Shown here in pieces: positions 1 to 13,213 of a DNA stretch of 64,000 nucleotides. A program made the position numbers and the translations under genes. Position 1 is the stretch's first letter. Each line of letters opens with the position of its first letter. Below the pieces are notes generated by a model, which was not told the origin of the DNA, ran no database searches, and worked only from the letters and a program-made list of their open reading frames with translations. This DNA is from Scilla litardierei (taxonomy: Eukaryota > Streptophyta > Magnoliopsida > Asparagales > Asparagaceae), in NCBI GenBank assembly GCA_030789695.1, contig CM061133.1:97917128-97981127 (forward strand), given 5' to 3'.

Positions 1-1416
1 GTGCCACCAATAATCAAGGAAGATGGAAGATGTGTTGCACGTGTTCCTAATTCTCTTTTGGAGAAGGGAGGTGAAAGATGGCAATTTACCTTAGTTGGAT
101 ATGTTCTGGGTGATGTCCCATACTATGGACAGATTCAAGCTTGGGTGGAGAGGCTTTGGAAGCCAATGAAGAGGGTTCAAATTTATAGCAAGGAAAATGG
201 GTTTTTCTATTTTAGATTTGAAGCAAAGGAGGATTGTGAGAGGATACTCCATGGGGGTCCTTGGCTCTTCGATGGGCGTCTAGTTGTTCTTAAACTTTGG
301 AGCCCAATGATTTGACATGATCGGGATATCCTGACCTCAGTCCCCGTGTGGGTGAAGTTGCATGGTGTTCCCTTGAATATGTGGAATATCCATGTCCTTA
401 ACATTCTAGCCTCTGTTATTGGAACCCCTCTGTGCTTGGATCGTGCCACTGCGAAACTGGAGCGTATTACCTATGCAAGGTGTCTGGTGGAGGTGGATGC
501 CAAGACACCGCTTACTAAAGTTGTGGAGGTGGAGCTAGATGATGGGTCCATACTTAGCATTGAGGCTAAGTACGAAGGAGAACCACCACGATGTAATCAT
601 TGTGTTAGCTTCGGACACTTTGATGTTCAGTGCCCTTTGCAAAGAGATCGATCGGTTGTTAATCAAAAGGGTAAGGAAATTTTGCTTGACTCAGCTAATA
701 TTGTTGCCACTGTTGAGCTTGGGCAGTGCTCTACTAGTGGTCATGTTGGGTTGGGTAATAATGCTTCAGCTGAGTTATCCCATCTTCAAACAACTGTCAG
801 TAACAGTGGCCGTAATACTGGTGAAGATCCTAAATTCACTTCCCTATCTTCTATTCTAAAGTTGAGAAGACTGGGAAATTTACTGAGAGTAATTCAGTGC
901 CTTCACCCATGGTTCAGGGGTAATTCTGTAGCAGAGATTAAGGCTTTCTCGGGGGCCACTATCACAGAAGCCTCTCCTAGGCACAAGGAAGTCTCAAATG
1001 CAGAGATTGAAGTAGGCGTTGTTCAAGATGTGTCCCAAACTTCCCTTGCTAGATGTCAAGCGGTAGATACTGTTTTGCAGGAGGAGCGGGAGGTCAATTT
1101 GGCTGTTGATGATGCCCTCCATTCAGCGGACCCACTTCTTCTGGAGTTATCCTGCCCTCGAGCAACGCAAGCAGACCAAGCTCCTTCATACATTAATTCT
1201 AAAACTAGTAACCTGGGTGCTGATGAGGATCACACAGGAAATGTGGATCTTCTGGAGGAGCCCACGTATGCTAACCCTGAGTGGAACATTGAGCGATGTA
1301 ATATCCTTGCAGAAGTAGCTTCTTCAAAGTTAAAGAATCAGGGGGGCTCAAACTCAATACCAACTTCAACAATTAGAAAGAGTAGCAGGCTTAAGGATGG
1401 GAGCCTGCCGAAATAA
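1..1416 (+). pseudogene. LINE ORF1: DUF4283-like domain plus CCHC zinc knuckle
   Basis: The N-terminal part has the features of the plant LINE ORF1 domain (DUF4283 type), including a RILHGGPWLFDGRLVVL segment near residue 80 and a VPVWVKLHGVPLNMWN segment just after the break. A zinc knuckle of spacing C-X2-C-X4-H-X4-C (CNHCVSFGHFDVQC) follows at about 590-635. The C-terminal half is low-complexity and probably disordered. A TGA at 313-315 interrupts a reading frame that stays in phase on both sides, so this is one broken gene. The family product is a nucleic-acid-binding protein that packages LINE RNA. The true start is upstream of the window. Confidence 0.88.
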
Positions 1417-1433
1417 TCTACCACAAGTTATTA

Positions 1434-4400
1434 ATGACCTTGTTAATATGGAATGCAAGAGGGCTTAATAATTCTGTGAGGCGTAGGGATCTAAGGGAAA
1501 GAATTAAGAGGTTGAAACCTTTGGCAATTGTCCTAGTGGAGACTAAATTGAAACTGGAGAATGTCAGCAACAGGTCCTGTTTTCAAAAGAGCTGGATAAA
1601 GTTTGATAATTTCGACATGCATAAAGGTGGGCGTATTCTTATGGGTTTTGATCCACTTATTTGGCATGTGAGTCCTTTCTCGGCATCAAAACAACATTTT
1701 GATTGTGCGGGTACGCAATGTTGGAGGGTTTGAATTTACTCTTTCTGGAGTCTATGGATGTAACACCGCCTTAGAAAGAAAGGAGCTATGGGAGCAGCTT
1801 GGTTGTGATGCTAAAAAACTAAATAATGAAGCTTGGTTGGTTGGGGGGGATATTAATTGTGTCTTGTATGCTAAAGACAAAATTGGAGGCCATAAGCTAG
1901 ACACTAATGCATTAGCTGATTTCAACAATTGTATTTCAATCTGTCAGTTGCAAGAACTCAAGAGTTCGGGACGGAGGCTCAGCTGGAGTAATAATAGGTT
2001 GGGCAAGGCTAGAATTTCGGCAAAACTGGACCGGGTACTATGCAACGATTCATGGATGGACAAGCTCCCGGATTCTTACGTCACTTATCTGGATCCACAT
2101 ACTAGTGACCACTCTCTGATGATAGTTAATCTCCATCTTCAGGTACTTTCTGACCCAAAGCCATTTAAATTTTTCAATCACTGGGTACGCCTGTCAGGGT
2201 ACCAAGAAATTATTCATGCATCCTGGAATCATTTCGTGAGAGGGTCTCCTATGTTTTGCTTCGCAAATAAGCTTCACCGTTTAAAATATGATCTCCGTTT
2301 GTGGGCCCGAAATCATCAATCTAGCAATGCTCTTAACTCGTGCCGCAATCAGCTTGAGGATGTTCGGGCAAAGAATGCAATTCATTATGATAATACTCTT
2401 CAAATGTTGGAAAACAAATTATCAAAGGACCTTGCACATCTTCTGGGATTAGAAGAAGAGATGTTCAGACAGAAGAGCAGGCAAGACTGGCTAACACTGG
2501 GAGACAAGAATACCAAGTTCTTTTATAACTCTATGAAGGCTAGACATGGGCATAAAAATTTATTTCATTTGGTGGATGATAATGGGGTTCAAATCAAATC
2601 TTATGAGGAACTTAAATCTGAGGCATCCAAGTACTATGAGGAGCTATATAACCAATCCAATTATTGGAGAGTTTTTCCAAATTTGGTACCTAAAAGGAAA
2701 GTGAAACAGGAAGCTGCAAGGTGGTTGGAAAGACAGGTTTCTGCTGAGGAGATTACAGAGGTTGTGTTCCAAATCAATGCTTCTAAGGCACCAGGACCAG
2801 ATGGGTTCAATGGATTCTTCTATCAATTCAACTGGAATCTTATTTCTACTGATGTTATATGGGCAGTCCAATCGTTTTTCAAGGAGGGGATTCTTCTCCG
2901 TCAAATCAATCACACTTTTCTAACTCTGGTCCCTAAGAGTTCACATGCTAATAACCTTGGTGATTACAGGCTGATATCCTGCTGCAACGTTATCTACAAA
3001 ATAATCAGCAAAATCATTTGCAACAGGCTTAAAAAGATTATCCATGATCTAATATCCCCAAATCAGGCGGCTTTCCTGCAAGGAAGACTACTATCTGATA
3101 GCACCCTATTGGCTCATGAGCAGATTAGAGATTTCAGCAACCCTATGGGCTCCAAGGCTTGCATGAAACTAGACCTCAGGAAGGCTTTTGATAGTGTGAA
3201 CAGAGAGTTTGTTTACTTTATTCTTCATCAAATGGGGTTTGGGGCTACTTTCATTGGCTGGATTAAGGAGTGCATTTCAACGGTGTCTTATTCTGTGATG
3301 GTAAATGGTTCCCCTGTTGGTCATTTTGAAGGAAACAGAGGGCTCAGGCAAGGAGACCCCCTTTCGCCATATTTATTTGTCATAGTCATGGAAGCATTCT
3401 CTCTTCTGCTGGAGAAGTCTCTCATTAAAGGAAACTTACAACCAATGCGGCGTACAGGTGCAATTTCTCATTTACTATTTGCTGATGATTTGCTGGTGTT
3501 CTGTAGAGCTAATCACAAGTCTTTCCATGGTCTTAAGAGTCTTCTTGAGGAATTTAAATACTTCACTGGGCTCGAAATGAATTGGGGCAAAAGCCTTGTC
3601 ATGTTCAGTAAGGGGACTAAGAGTCCAAGCCCTTTAGCTGAATATTTGGGCGCAAAACATGCAACATCATTTACCACATATCTGGGGCTCCCTTTGTCTT
3701 CTAAATATCCTAAAAGCTGCATGTATAGACGGCTAATTGACAAATGCGGGAAGCGCATGAGCGGATGGACTTCTACAATGCTATCAATATCTGGACGGAT
3801 AGAGTTGGTAAGAACCGTCATTTATGGTATGTTTGCCTTTTGGTCCCAAGTATATAGAATTCCATCTACTGTGCTGCGTACTTTGACATCTATGTGTAGA
3901 AGGTTTATCTGGGGGAATACTACAACCTGGGCTTGGAATGACATTTGTCGTCCTAAGAAGGAGGGTGGTGTTGGTCTAAGGCTGCTTAAGGACCTGAATG
4001 TGGCATCAGGAATTAAGCTAACTTGGAGATTGTTGAAGTCCAGGGGCTTATGGGCGGAGTACATGCGCAGCAGGTATAAAGATGTAGAGGCTTTCTATGA
4101 TGCGAAGAGTTCTGCTCTCCATTCGGGAACATGGAAGTTTCTACTGAAATGCAGGGACCAATCGAGGAATCTTATTGTGAGGAAAGTAGGAGATGGGAAT
4201 GACACACTTTTTTGGCATGACAGCTGGCTCCCCTGTGAGCCCCTCAGCTGCATGTTTGTAGTTCCAGATGGGGATGGTAGTAAGCGTGTCAGTGATTATT
4301 GGGGTGGTACGGCATGGAATGATGATCCGGTAATTCATGATATAATGCCTATACTACAGAAAGTTAAACTACATGGTGGAACAGACACTTGGGAATGGAA

Positions 4401-4982
4401 ACTTGGTCCGGTCTTCAAATTTAAAGATGTGTGGGAAACAGTGCGAACCAAGGTGGCGCCATTCCAATTCTCTAAGCTTATTTGGTACAGGAATCATGTC
4501 CCTAAGATGTCCCTAACTCTACTACGGGCATTTAAGGGCAAGCTCCTCACTATGGATGTATTGGAAAAATGGGCTGTCCAGGCACAGGCCGAATGTGTGC
4601 TATGCAGAGACATCATACTGGAATCAAATGAGCACATATTCTTCAATTGCACTTATTCTAATTATGTTATTAGCGGGCTTTGTTGAAATTGGGGGTTAAA
4701 GACCCGCCTGCACTCACGCTTCAGGGGATTGGGCAATATTTTTTGGAAAAATTCTTGAACAAGGGCTCCTTAGGCCGGCTTGCAAGTACCATCCTTGCGT
4801 CTGCTGTATGGCATCTCTGGAGAGAGCGCAACAGAAGAGTTTTTGAAAGAATTGAGCAACCTAAGACTGTTCTTTTCGAAGCAATGTCCGCTGATATTCG
4901 TATTGCACTTCGGGAAGAAGATGGGAATGAGGGGGAAGCTTCTGAGGCGTTTAAGAACTGGGATATTCTTGATAATGGTTGA
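1434..4982 (+). pseudogene. LINE ORF2: AP-like endonuclease, reverse transcriptase, zf-RVT
   Basis: The endonuclease domain opens with LLIWNARGLNN and has the metal-binding ETK motif, GGDIN and a C-terminal SDHS near 2104. The reverse transcriptase follows with APGPDG at about 2788, LDLRKAFDSVN, GLRQGDPLSPYLF and the catalytic FADD at about 3478-3489. The C-terminus has a zf-RVT-like cysteine/histidine cluster (CVLCRD ... NEHIFFNC) and the WHLWRERNRR segment usual for plant LINEs. The frame shifts between about 1700 and 1733, inside the endonuclease, and again at about 4680-4686, just after the zinc cluster. No RNase H domain is visible. The family product nicks target DNA and copies LINE RNA in place. 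Confidence 0.93.
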
Positions 4983-5147
4983 GTGTAATGTACGGTGTGG
5001 TGGTGGGTGCGTAGAAGCTGGGATTGGTAGTGGAGAGTGACGACGCATGTGTCCTATCCTCTCTCTATTAATTCCGGTGTTATATGACCCCCACTTTGTA
5101 ACTTTTGTATATTCTTCAATATAGTAAATCTTATCTTTCAAAAAAAA

Positions 5148-8066
5148 CTACCCCAACCATAACACACTATAATTCAAACAATGTATAGTCACTGTAAGTG
5201 CTTATCTATGCGCTAGATAGTCAAACATTAACACTACAAACATGTATATATATACACATTCTATACTTATACTTATCATAGACAGTCAAAATCATACACG
5301 TATTTAAATCATTCATATAGTCACGTACATCCCTTATATAGCTATCACACATTATCACATAACCAAGCTACACATACTTACAAAAAATTAGTTTCACACA
5401 AGCAAATACAATCGTAATTCTTCATATATAGATAACTACCTATGTACAAACAAACATGAATATACCACTCCCTATATCTCCTAGTATACATCCAACACCA
5501 AACATATCAACACGTATAATCACAGCACACAATATTAAATCATGTTTACTATATCTAATTACATTCACCTTTACTATAATTTCACAAATATATAGTTATT
5601 CAAATGCACGCAGATATTTCACCATATATTCACATCACATACAGTCCTATAACCATATTCAAGATACACCACACATACCATAGTCACAAATACCTGTAAC
5701 TAAGCACATACTTACCTGTGCATGGTGCACACCCACACACGCTAATATACCATTCATACATACCACTCATACCACTATGTACTTAGCACATTATACACAC
5801 CAAGTTTAGCTAGCAGATATACATTCAAACATGTAAAAATCTTAGTAAATAACTATACTACAAGACCAACACCTATAACTATATAATGGCATAGCCACCC
5901 ACAATCATGTGTGTAACATAACCAGACACAACCAATCATATCACTATATATACATCATCCATTACTATATTCATAGTACTATACGCAATCCACAGACATA
6001 TGTAACAATATATTTAGGGTATACACACTCAAGCTTGAGTGAGACTCAAAACCAATACCAGAATACCCTATATATATAACACGATATTAATGCACATACT
6101 AACACAACTCCAATATATATATCTACTAATGTAACCACATACATACCATAATAATATTACAAATATCAGCACACGTATATAATCAAATACACTATCCCAT
6201 ATATGCATGCATCGTATAGCCATATACTTATAATATATATTCACACCATAGCAATTTACATATAATTAGTATACTAATACATATACTTATCCATACATAG
6301 TTAAGATATACAATAATCGTGTATACCTCATGGTATACACACACACGCACAACATCCCGTAAAGGCAAGCATTACCAAACAAAATTATAACTCTATGACC
6401 ATACATATATCACACATATTCATATAGTAAGCACATATCTACTCAAGGCTAAGAACATATATATCTACGTACGAGCACACGCTCACACGTACTAACATAT
6501 AGATCATATAATAAGCCTACACACTTAACTATAAGCGCACATATTATCATTACACTTAACATGCACATGACTTACTAGTAAACTATTTCAAACATTTACA
6601 AGTATCTTCAAACTACATTCACCAGAAGTAGTTATATTCCAACACTAATTCTAATATACGCAGACATCCCTAAAGTGGTATAGCTATTCACACATATATA
6701 AATACTATCATTCTTACAACTTCATACACATATCACGAATAACACTGAGTATACATATACGACAAAAGAGACAATTATTAATATCTTAAGGTAGCACATT
6801 CATACATGTCCACACACTCTACCTATATACATGCACCACGACGACATCATAAAATAACAACGGGCCCACTACTAAACTAGGGTTGACACAGGCAACGACA
6901 AGCACTAATGTCTAAACAATAGAAAGGGAACCGAAACCAAAAGCGTAACGAACAAAGTCAGAAAAAAACGAGTTCAGATAACGTGAGGATAATGAGATAG
7001 CTTGGTTAGGTGAAACAGGGATATAATTGTTGGATGTTTGGTGGGGAAAGAAAGATGTAATAATACCCTTACAGGATACAGAAAAATAGTGTGTAAATGA
7101 CATAAGTTAAAATACGAAGAGTATAAAAAAACATTTATACTTCAAAAGTTGGAGTTCTCTTTTGCATAGATAAATATTTGGATGTCGATAAAATGAGTTG
7201 TTCGAAACAAATTTGAGTCGTATATATATATTAAGAGAAAAATGGTTTATTGGATTATTGAAAAATCATTATATGACAGAAATAGAACATTCACACGAGC
7301 ATTAAAGATATAGGTTAGAAAATATTATACATTAGTAATTTAAAGATTTCGGCAAAAGTTCGAAATTCAAAGGATGAATCTAAATCAACGGAAGTGTAGG
7401 AAATTTAAGCTCAGGCTAAATGTTTTCCAGAGACTCTAACTGAGAAGAAATTTTAAATAAATAATATTGAAAATACTTTTAGAGGAATCATGACATGCAA
7501 TGGGGAGGATCCGAAAATTAACGATAATCCTCAAGAAGCGATCGCGTGAATTAAGGGCAAGGAATATGATCGCATGATGTATACGCCTAGGATATGATTC
7601 ATGAAAAGCTATGATGGAATTCTACGGTCGATAATACAAAAGTACAATGATCAGGAAAATGATAGGAATCAGGAGTTCAAATTACCGGGCCGACTAAAGA
7701 TCAGGAGGACTTAGCACTAATACTTTCTAATGAACTATACTATCTCATGAAAGGGTCCTAAGAGGGTCAAGATTACGTTCTGCTAGCCCAGAATTTGATG
7801 GACTCAATGAATGACTAAAGGAAAGCTCTAGAAATCTAATATGGTCAGGGCTGGGTGAGAGACTACTAAGGTAACTTAAGACAAGTACAAATTAATCTTG
7901 ACGAAGGCACCTGGCTATCAAACCTAGACGTCTATCTATGATAACTTCAGGTTAGACTCAATTTATGGCTTGAATGTTCCGAATATTTTAATAGATGTTT
8001 TATTATTACCGTTGTTTCGATATTTCGCAGATGCAAAGAGGACTTGCATGGGCCACCACTAAAACC
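5148..8066 (-). repeat. Internal non-coding region of TGTCACGC LTR family, unit A
   Basis: No convincing ORF is present. 5148-6900 is very AT-rich with many ATATAC/ACACAT words. 6352-6908 recurs at 10967-11488 with roughly 85% identity by eye. 6936-7010 and 7500-8066 recur at about 45740-45800 and 46870-47503. The right boundary at 8067 is the TG of an LTR. I could not identify gag, pol, a convincing primer-binding site or a polypurine tract, so this is either a non-autonomous element or a heavily decayed one. The strand is inferred from a conserved minus-strand AATAAA in the LTR. Confidence 0.6.
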
Positions 8067-10966
8067 TGTCACGCCCCACTTCCCAAGTATGCAAGGCGAG
8101 ACATGAAGAGGTCCGTTCAGACTTGGAGCTATGAAGCTGCAGTCTGATAAGCGTCTCATAAATTAATCCATTATCATGTCCTTTGCATTACGACGAAACA
8201 ACAATAATAACAATGCGGGATAGACAATAAAATTGTCTGACATTCAACATCCACAGATTTTATTCCAAACATTACAGAGATAGTCATAAAGTAAAGTACA
8301 TAGTCCAAAAAGAAGGCCTAAGCATGGCCGAAACTACAACAAGAAGTGGTGCAACGCACCGAACAACCTAACAGCAGCTACTAAGAAAGTAAACAACAAC
8401 TGAAAGAGAGTCACCAGCTGAGACTAAGGGTAGGACCTGAATCTTCGAACTGGACGTCAACAACATGTGTCCTCTGCAACAAATTCAGGCTCAAAACCTG
8501 ACATGTGACACCCAAAGAGAAAAGGGCACATGTCAGCAAAAGTCTCCCAAGAGGGAACGTAGGACTTTTGTGCAAGGAAACGTAAGAGCAAAAGTGTACA
8601 ACTAGCAGTTCTAAAATAAAGGGATGACATGACATGAATGCAACAGTTTGAACATGAGCATGAATGTAGCAGTTTAAGATGAACATGAAAAGTAACATTT
8701 GCACGACACTTTGTAGCAAGAGCTACTAAACAATATTCACAATTAATTTGTATTCACGAAGTGCACATGGTTTATGCCTTTTGGCTGAAGTGGCTGTACA
8801 GGCACACTTCTACGCTCAAGTGATCGCTTAACCCTACCCCTCCACGTGTATCGAGCGTCAGTTTTCCAACAACACTGTGCTCTCTTCTGGATCACGAGCT
8901 AGGAAGTGTTAATGGCATAGGGTTGTGCCCGCAAAGCAGGTGCCTAGCCTCAATCAATATGTACATTTTAAAGTACATATTAAAGTAGCGTGTGCTACAC
9001 ATTCATGATAATATGCATGAAATGACATGGCAATAAGCAATTAAGAGTGTGTATAGTTAATTTGAAAGTAAACGTGACAGGCAGCATGAAATGATAGCAT
9101 AGTAAGGGTGTCAGATCTAGCTTCGTTGTCAAGCTAGATCAAGTATGGTGTCGGATCTAGTTTCGTTGTCAAACTAAATCAAATATGGTCGTCTAGGCGA
9201 CTATCATTTCACCGCCTAGTCTCTTTTACTCAATTTTACAAAATGGCCTAAAACACGGCCTAAACAAGTTATGTGCAAGTTTCACTTGCATGAAAGAGAC
9301 GTGCTGCAATCATAGATCAGCGAGGTCCAGAACGTCATATGTGCTCAATCAACACCCAGCCTATAGTCCCATATTATTAATCTTCAATTAATGAGTTACT
9401 AAAGTAATGAAAACACAGTTTTTATCTTGTTAACATGCGGGTGTAGGTTCATGCAGTTCAGGTATACCTTAACACGACGCGAGAGCTACACTGACGTCAG
9501 GTAGCGACGTCAGGGGTTAGATTCAGGTAGCGTGTAAGGTAACGGCGTCGGCTCGGGAAAGGTAACAGGTCGCGAAGAAAAACGTTTTATATCTGCGACA
9601 TCTGATGTGTGATATTAAGTTAAAAGCCCAAACTCAACAAAATAGTACAATACCGCAACATACAGTTATACATACACAAATAAATATAAGACTTACTGTT
9701 TACAAGTTAATACACACACATATATATAGGTTCATCTAACCTAGTGTTCACATGCCACTATTCATATAATATTTACTTATTCCCTAAACGTTACTAGATT
9801 AATATCTATTATATATGCTCCACTATAATATACAACATTTAAATAACAGCATGCTTCCTAAAATAATAAAACATGCTTCCTATCAAAATAATAAAGCTCC
9901 TGGGGATATTTTAGTTAATAACTTACATTATATTAGCTGCATTTAAACATTTAGACATTATTACTATTGATTTTTAAAGCTGAACAACATGTGAGGTAAT
10001 AAGACTTATAGAGGCACTGTTGTATAGCAGTCTGTCCATTTGCATTCAACTCAAAAGTTAATGAGTTTCATAGGTACCATGCCCTAGCGTACGGGTAAGA
10101 AAGAAAGCCTTATCCAACACTAATTTATATATAGCATAAAGTAATCTTTTCACATGCACTCACAGTTCATTCTTCTCTTCATTGATTTACACAGGTGGGA
10201 CACTGGAGTCGACGTCAGGCTACGGCGGCGTGGACAGGCAGTGGCGATCGGTGAGAAGCTCTGTGGAGGCGAGTCTTCGAGGTGCTAGGTTACAGCGGTT
10301 TAAAAGGGCGGCGAGTGGAGGTGCCTGGAGTTGGTAAGAGGGGACGTGCGGCTGACGAGGCGATGGTGTCGTGGCTTCAGGGCGAGGAGAAGGGGCGCAT
10401 GGGTTGAAGTTGATTGGGGCGGGCGGAGGGGAGCTTGGCAGGATGCTTCGTTGGTGAGCTGGGTTTGCATGGGTGATGATCGGAGAGCTGTGTCGAGGTG
10501 AGGTGGGTTGTGAGGCTGAGGCTTCGGATATGGGTGGAGCTTGGAGGTGATGTCACCGGCTTCTGAAGGGAGAGGGGGTTCGGAGGTGGCGGACTGGTGG
10601 CGAGTAGGGGTGTCGTCGGGCTTGAAGGGAGAACAGGGGAGGTCGCCGGAGTTTACCCTGTTCGGTTTCGTGAAACAGGGGAAGGATGGAACGGCAGCAA
10701 CCAGAGTTGCCGCGGGTCGTCGATGGCAAAGCATGTTGGGGTTTTGTGCGGCTGGGTCAATCAGATGGCGGCGTGGAGCGAGGCTGATGGATCAAAGGTT
10801 GCCGTCGGGGGTGGCAGGGCATGGGGGAAGGACAGTGCGGCTTCAAACGGGAGATGCTGGATTGTTTGGCTTGGGGCGACCGGAGATCAAAGGGGCTGAT
10901 AGGGGGAGGTGCAGTACTGATTGGAGAGGGAGAAGGGTACTGGGCGGTGGAAAATGGCAGCGAGCA
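8067..10966 (-). mobile_element. LTR of TGTCACGC family, copy A, truncated at its right end
   Basis: It starts TGTCACGCCCC on the plus strand, like the LTRs at 43009 and 47504, and shares blocks with both: the 8118-8146 hairpin, a TTTTATT (minus-strand AATAAA) near 8255, the 9114-9219 hairpin cluster, and TGACGTC-AGCGACGTCAGG near 9490. The right half (10200-10960) is GC-rich and throws up spurious long frames. The expected terminal sequence ending in TGACA is missing. At about 10966/10967 the LTR breaks off into sequence matching 6352, so the junction is a rearrangement breakpoint and not an LTR end. Confidence 0.68.
9114..9219 (-). other. Hairpin cluster in LTR copy A
   Basis: Two tandem inverted repeats share the loop CGTTGTC. 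9114-9140 has arms GATCTAGCTT and AAGCTAGATC. 9154-9180 has arms GATCTAGTTT and AAACTAAATC. A third inverted repeat has CTAGGCG at 9193-9199 and CGCCTAG at 9213-9219. Arms differ between family copies in ways that mostly keep pairing. The function is unknown. On the inferred minus-strand transcript it would lie upstream of the polyadenylation signal. Confidence 0.7.
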
Positions 10967-11517
10967 TCCCGTAAAGGCAAGCAATACCATCAAATCTATA
11001 GTCCTATTACCATACGTATATCACACATATTCATATAGTAAACACATACCTACGTACGAGCACACGCCCACACGTACTAGCATATAGATCAAATAATAGG
11101 CATGCACATTTAAATATAAGTACCCTAGTATCATTACACTTAACCTGCACATTACTTACTAGAATATTATTTCAAGCATTTACAAGTATCTTCAAATCAC
11201 ATACTCCACTAGTAGATATTCCAACACTAAATCTAATATACGCAGACATCCCTAAAGTGGTATAACTATCTTCACATATAAATACCATCATTCATACAAC
11301 TTCACACATATATAACGAATAACACTGAGTATACATACATAACACAAGAGACAATCATTAATATCCTAAGGGTAGCACACTCATACAGGTCCACACACTC
11401 TACATATGTACATGCACCACGACGACATCACAAAAACCAATGGGCCCACTACTAAACTAGAGTTGACACAGGCAACGACAAGCACTAATGGCTAAACACT
11501 AGAAAGAAAATCGTTAC
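10967..11517 (-). repeat. Internal region of TGTCACGC family, unit C, left part
   Basis: This is a second copy of 6352-6908: it starts CATCCCGTAAAGGCAAGC and shares GGGCCCACTACTAAACTAG and the following CAGGCAACGACAAGCAC. It is interrupted after GTTAC at 11513-11517 by element O and resumes at 45726 with the duplicated GTTAC. Joined across O, it reads like 6890-6960 of unit A. There are no genes. Confidence 0.7.
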
Positions 11518-13188
11518 TGACGTGCGTTTATATTTCATATATTCACGCACGTCTTCTTTTGTGTTTTTCCGGTATTTTCCGCCGTCTCGTATCCGTTTTC
11601 TCGTATTTTCTTGTTTTCTTTCACTTCTCCGTGTTTTTATGTGTTTGCAGGAGTTTGCCAGCGTAGGGGACATATAACGATGATATCAAAAGTCCTCGGA
11701 GCAATGGGAGGAGTCACGCGTGATCCGGTGGTCAAACGACAAAGATCTCCATCTTTCAGCCCCCCACCCGATCGGTTGGATACGCCAACCGATCGGATGA
11801 TGCACGCGTGCATGACCCGGACAGCCGCTGAAGCAACGAGAGTGTCAACCGATCGGGTCAGAGACTGGTTCAGCCCGACTGTTCTCTCTGGAAAATTGGA
11901 GCTGAAATCCAACCGATCAGGTGATCTTCACCCGATCGGTTCATCTATAGCCGTTTTCTCGAAGAGATGACCCGGAGAGCTCACCCGACCGCTAGCAGAC
12001 CGTGCCAAAACATCCGAAGTTTCTGTCTTTTTGGGAAATAATTCCAACCGATCGGTTGATTTATCAATCGATCGGTTCACTCGACGATGCCATGATCCAA
12101 ACGGCTAGAAGCTTCCGCCAACCGACCGTGTCGCCTGACCGGGTGAAGTCCTGAAGATCGCTGCCGAAGTTCGCAGCAGGTCACCCGATCGGGTGATTCT
12201 TCACCCGATCGGGTGATGTCGTTTTCTATATATAGACGCCCTAGGTTTCCAGAAACGGGGCTGTTGTATTTTTTACTATTTTTCTCTCTTGTGACGGCTG
12301 TAATTTCTTTGTTATTTGTAAGTGTTCTGATCTTAACCAAACTTTGATATTATCTTAATTGCATTGCTATTACTTCATTCCAATCGTCTGATTATGTTTT
12401 TAACGGTCGATTTTCATTTAGATTGCTTTTTACCTAATATGTGTGAGTAGTTTCCAAATCTGGGATTTTGGTGGAAACCACTTCGTGGGTTCTCCCTAAT
12501 ACGTCCATAGGACTAGGAAATCGATAGGGATTAGGAATCTATCGGTTATGCTGGGTATTTTATTGTCATCGGCGGGAAAAAGACCGCCTTTGACCGTTGG
12601 GCCAAGGGGGAATAAACTTGGCGGTTGACTCCCTAGCCATAGCTCACGCCCTTAGCGTAGACATCGAATTCTAGCGTGCGGGAGCGGCATGATGAGATGT
12701 TGGGAGTTATCTTTGCGAGCTTAGTGCTCCCAGAGTCGGTCAGTGTTAATGGACATGGGAATGCCCACTGACCAAACCCAGGTAGTCCGGCATATCATCC
12801 TGGGCACCGACCGGAATATCGGGCCCATGGGACGCTGGTATCACTCTTAGAGGCAACGTCTCACCATTAGACCCTAATTCCGATCGTTTTCCCATCCGCC
12901 GGTCGTATTAGCGAGAATCACATGACAGGGTGGAAACCAAAGTCCCGGGTTTCCCTTTATATTGTTTATCTCATGCATTCTATTTCTGTGACAACCCATC
13001 TACCGATTCGGGCTAGCTCACCCATTGGGTGAATTTGGTCCTTTCTACCACAAGCACAACCACGTCTCCGTGAGTTCGACCCCCAAGCCACACTACAACA
13101 CCGTGCGCTTGCGGTTACAAATATTTGAATCTCGTGCCCCCAATATCCAATTGCACCCATTTGCATGCCACAAACATAGGGGACGTCA
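11518..13188 (+). repeat. 5' LTR of element O (1,671 bp)
   Basis: It runs from TGACGTGCG to GGGGACGTCA and matches the interrupted 3' LTR at 33780-45725 over its whole length. It contains the palindrome array and TATA box described separately. The transcribed part has a conserved GTGGAAACC ... GTGGGTTCTC segment that was the target for the copia insertion in the 3' copy. Reading frames inside it are not genes. Confidence 0.92.
11764..12235 (+). promoter_or_regulatory. Palindrome array and TATA box of O's LTR promoter
   Basis: Nine sites centred on CCGATCGG or a one-base variant have their GATC at 11770, 11791, 11851, 11915, 11934, 12050, 12070, 12187 and 12207. The best pair is two tandem CACCCGATCGGGTGA sites at 12182-12216. 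The array ends 10 bp before CTATATATAG at 12226-12235, a good plant TATA box. Half-sites such as GACCGGGTGA also occur. The same motif recurs at 29381-29730. Its role as a protein-binding site is inferred. Confidence 0.75.
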
Positions 13189-13195
13189 AGCTTTA

Positions 13196-13213
13196 TGGCG
13201 CCGTTGCCAGGGA
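13196..13213 (+). other. Primer-binding site of element O
   Basis: TGGCGCCGTTGCCAGGGA starts 7 bp after the LTR end. It is nearly the standard Athila-type primer-binding site, which is complementary to the 3' end of a host tRNA (tRNA-Asp in described Athila elements). Confidence 0.85.

Larger units (their letters stand above)
1..5147 (+). mobile_element. L1-type LINE retrotransposon, 5' end outside window, degenerate
   Basis: The element has the two-ORF order of plant L1 LINEs. An RNA-binding ORF1 (1-1416) is followed by an ORF2 (1434-4982) with endonuclease, reverse transcriptase and a C-terminal zinc-binding region. A short 3' UTR ends in a run of eight A at 5140-5147, as expected for target-primed reverse transcription. 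Position 1 lies inside ORF1, so the 5' end and left target-site duplication are not visible and the right duplication cannot be defined. One in-frame stop and two frameshifts make it inactive. It abuts non-coding sequence of the TGTCACGC repeat family at 5148, so it probably inserted into that family. Confidence 0.93.

Noticed and set aside
8040..8100. Methionine-tRNA primer-binding site next to the TGTCACGC LTR
   Set aside because: The sequence after the inferred LTR end (GGTTTTAGTGGTGGCCC on the minus strand) resembles TGGTATCAGAGC only in its first bases, which is not enough to call.
10300..11087. ORFs of 100-165 aa on both strands in a GC-rich segment
   Set aside because: They lie inside LTR copy A, are not conserved in the corresponding part of copy C, and have no domain features.
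11764..12235. Regularly repeated palindromes resembling a CRISPR array
   Set aside because: Repeats are only 10-15 bp, spacing is irregular, and the setting is a plant LTR. They are better explained as promoter motifs.
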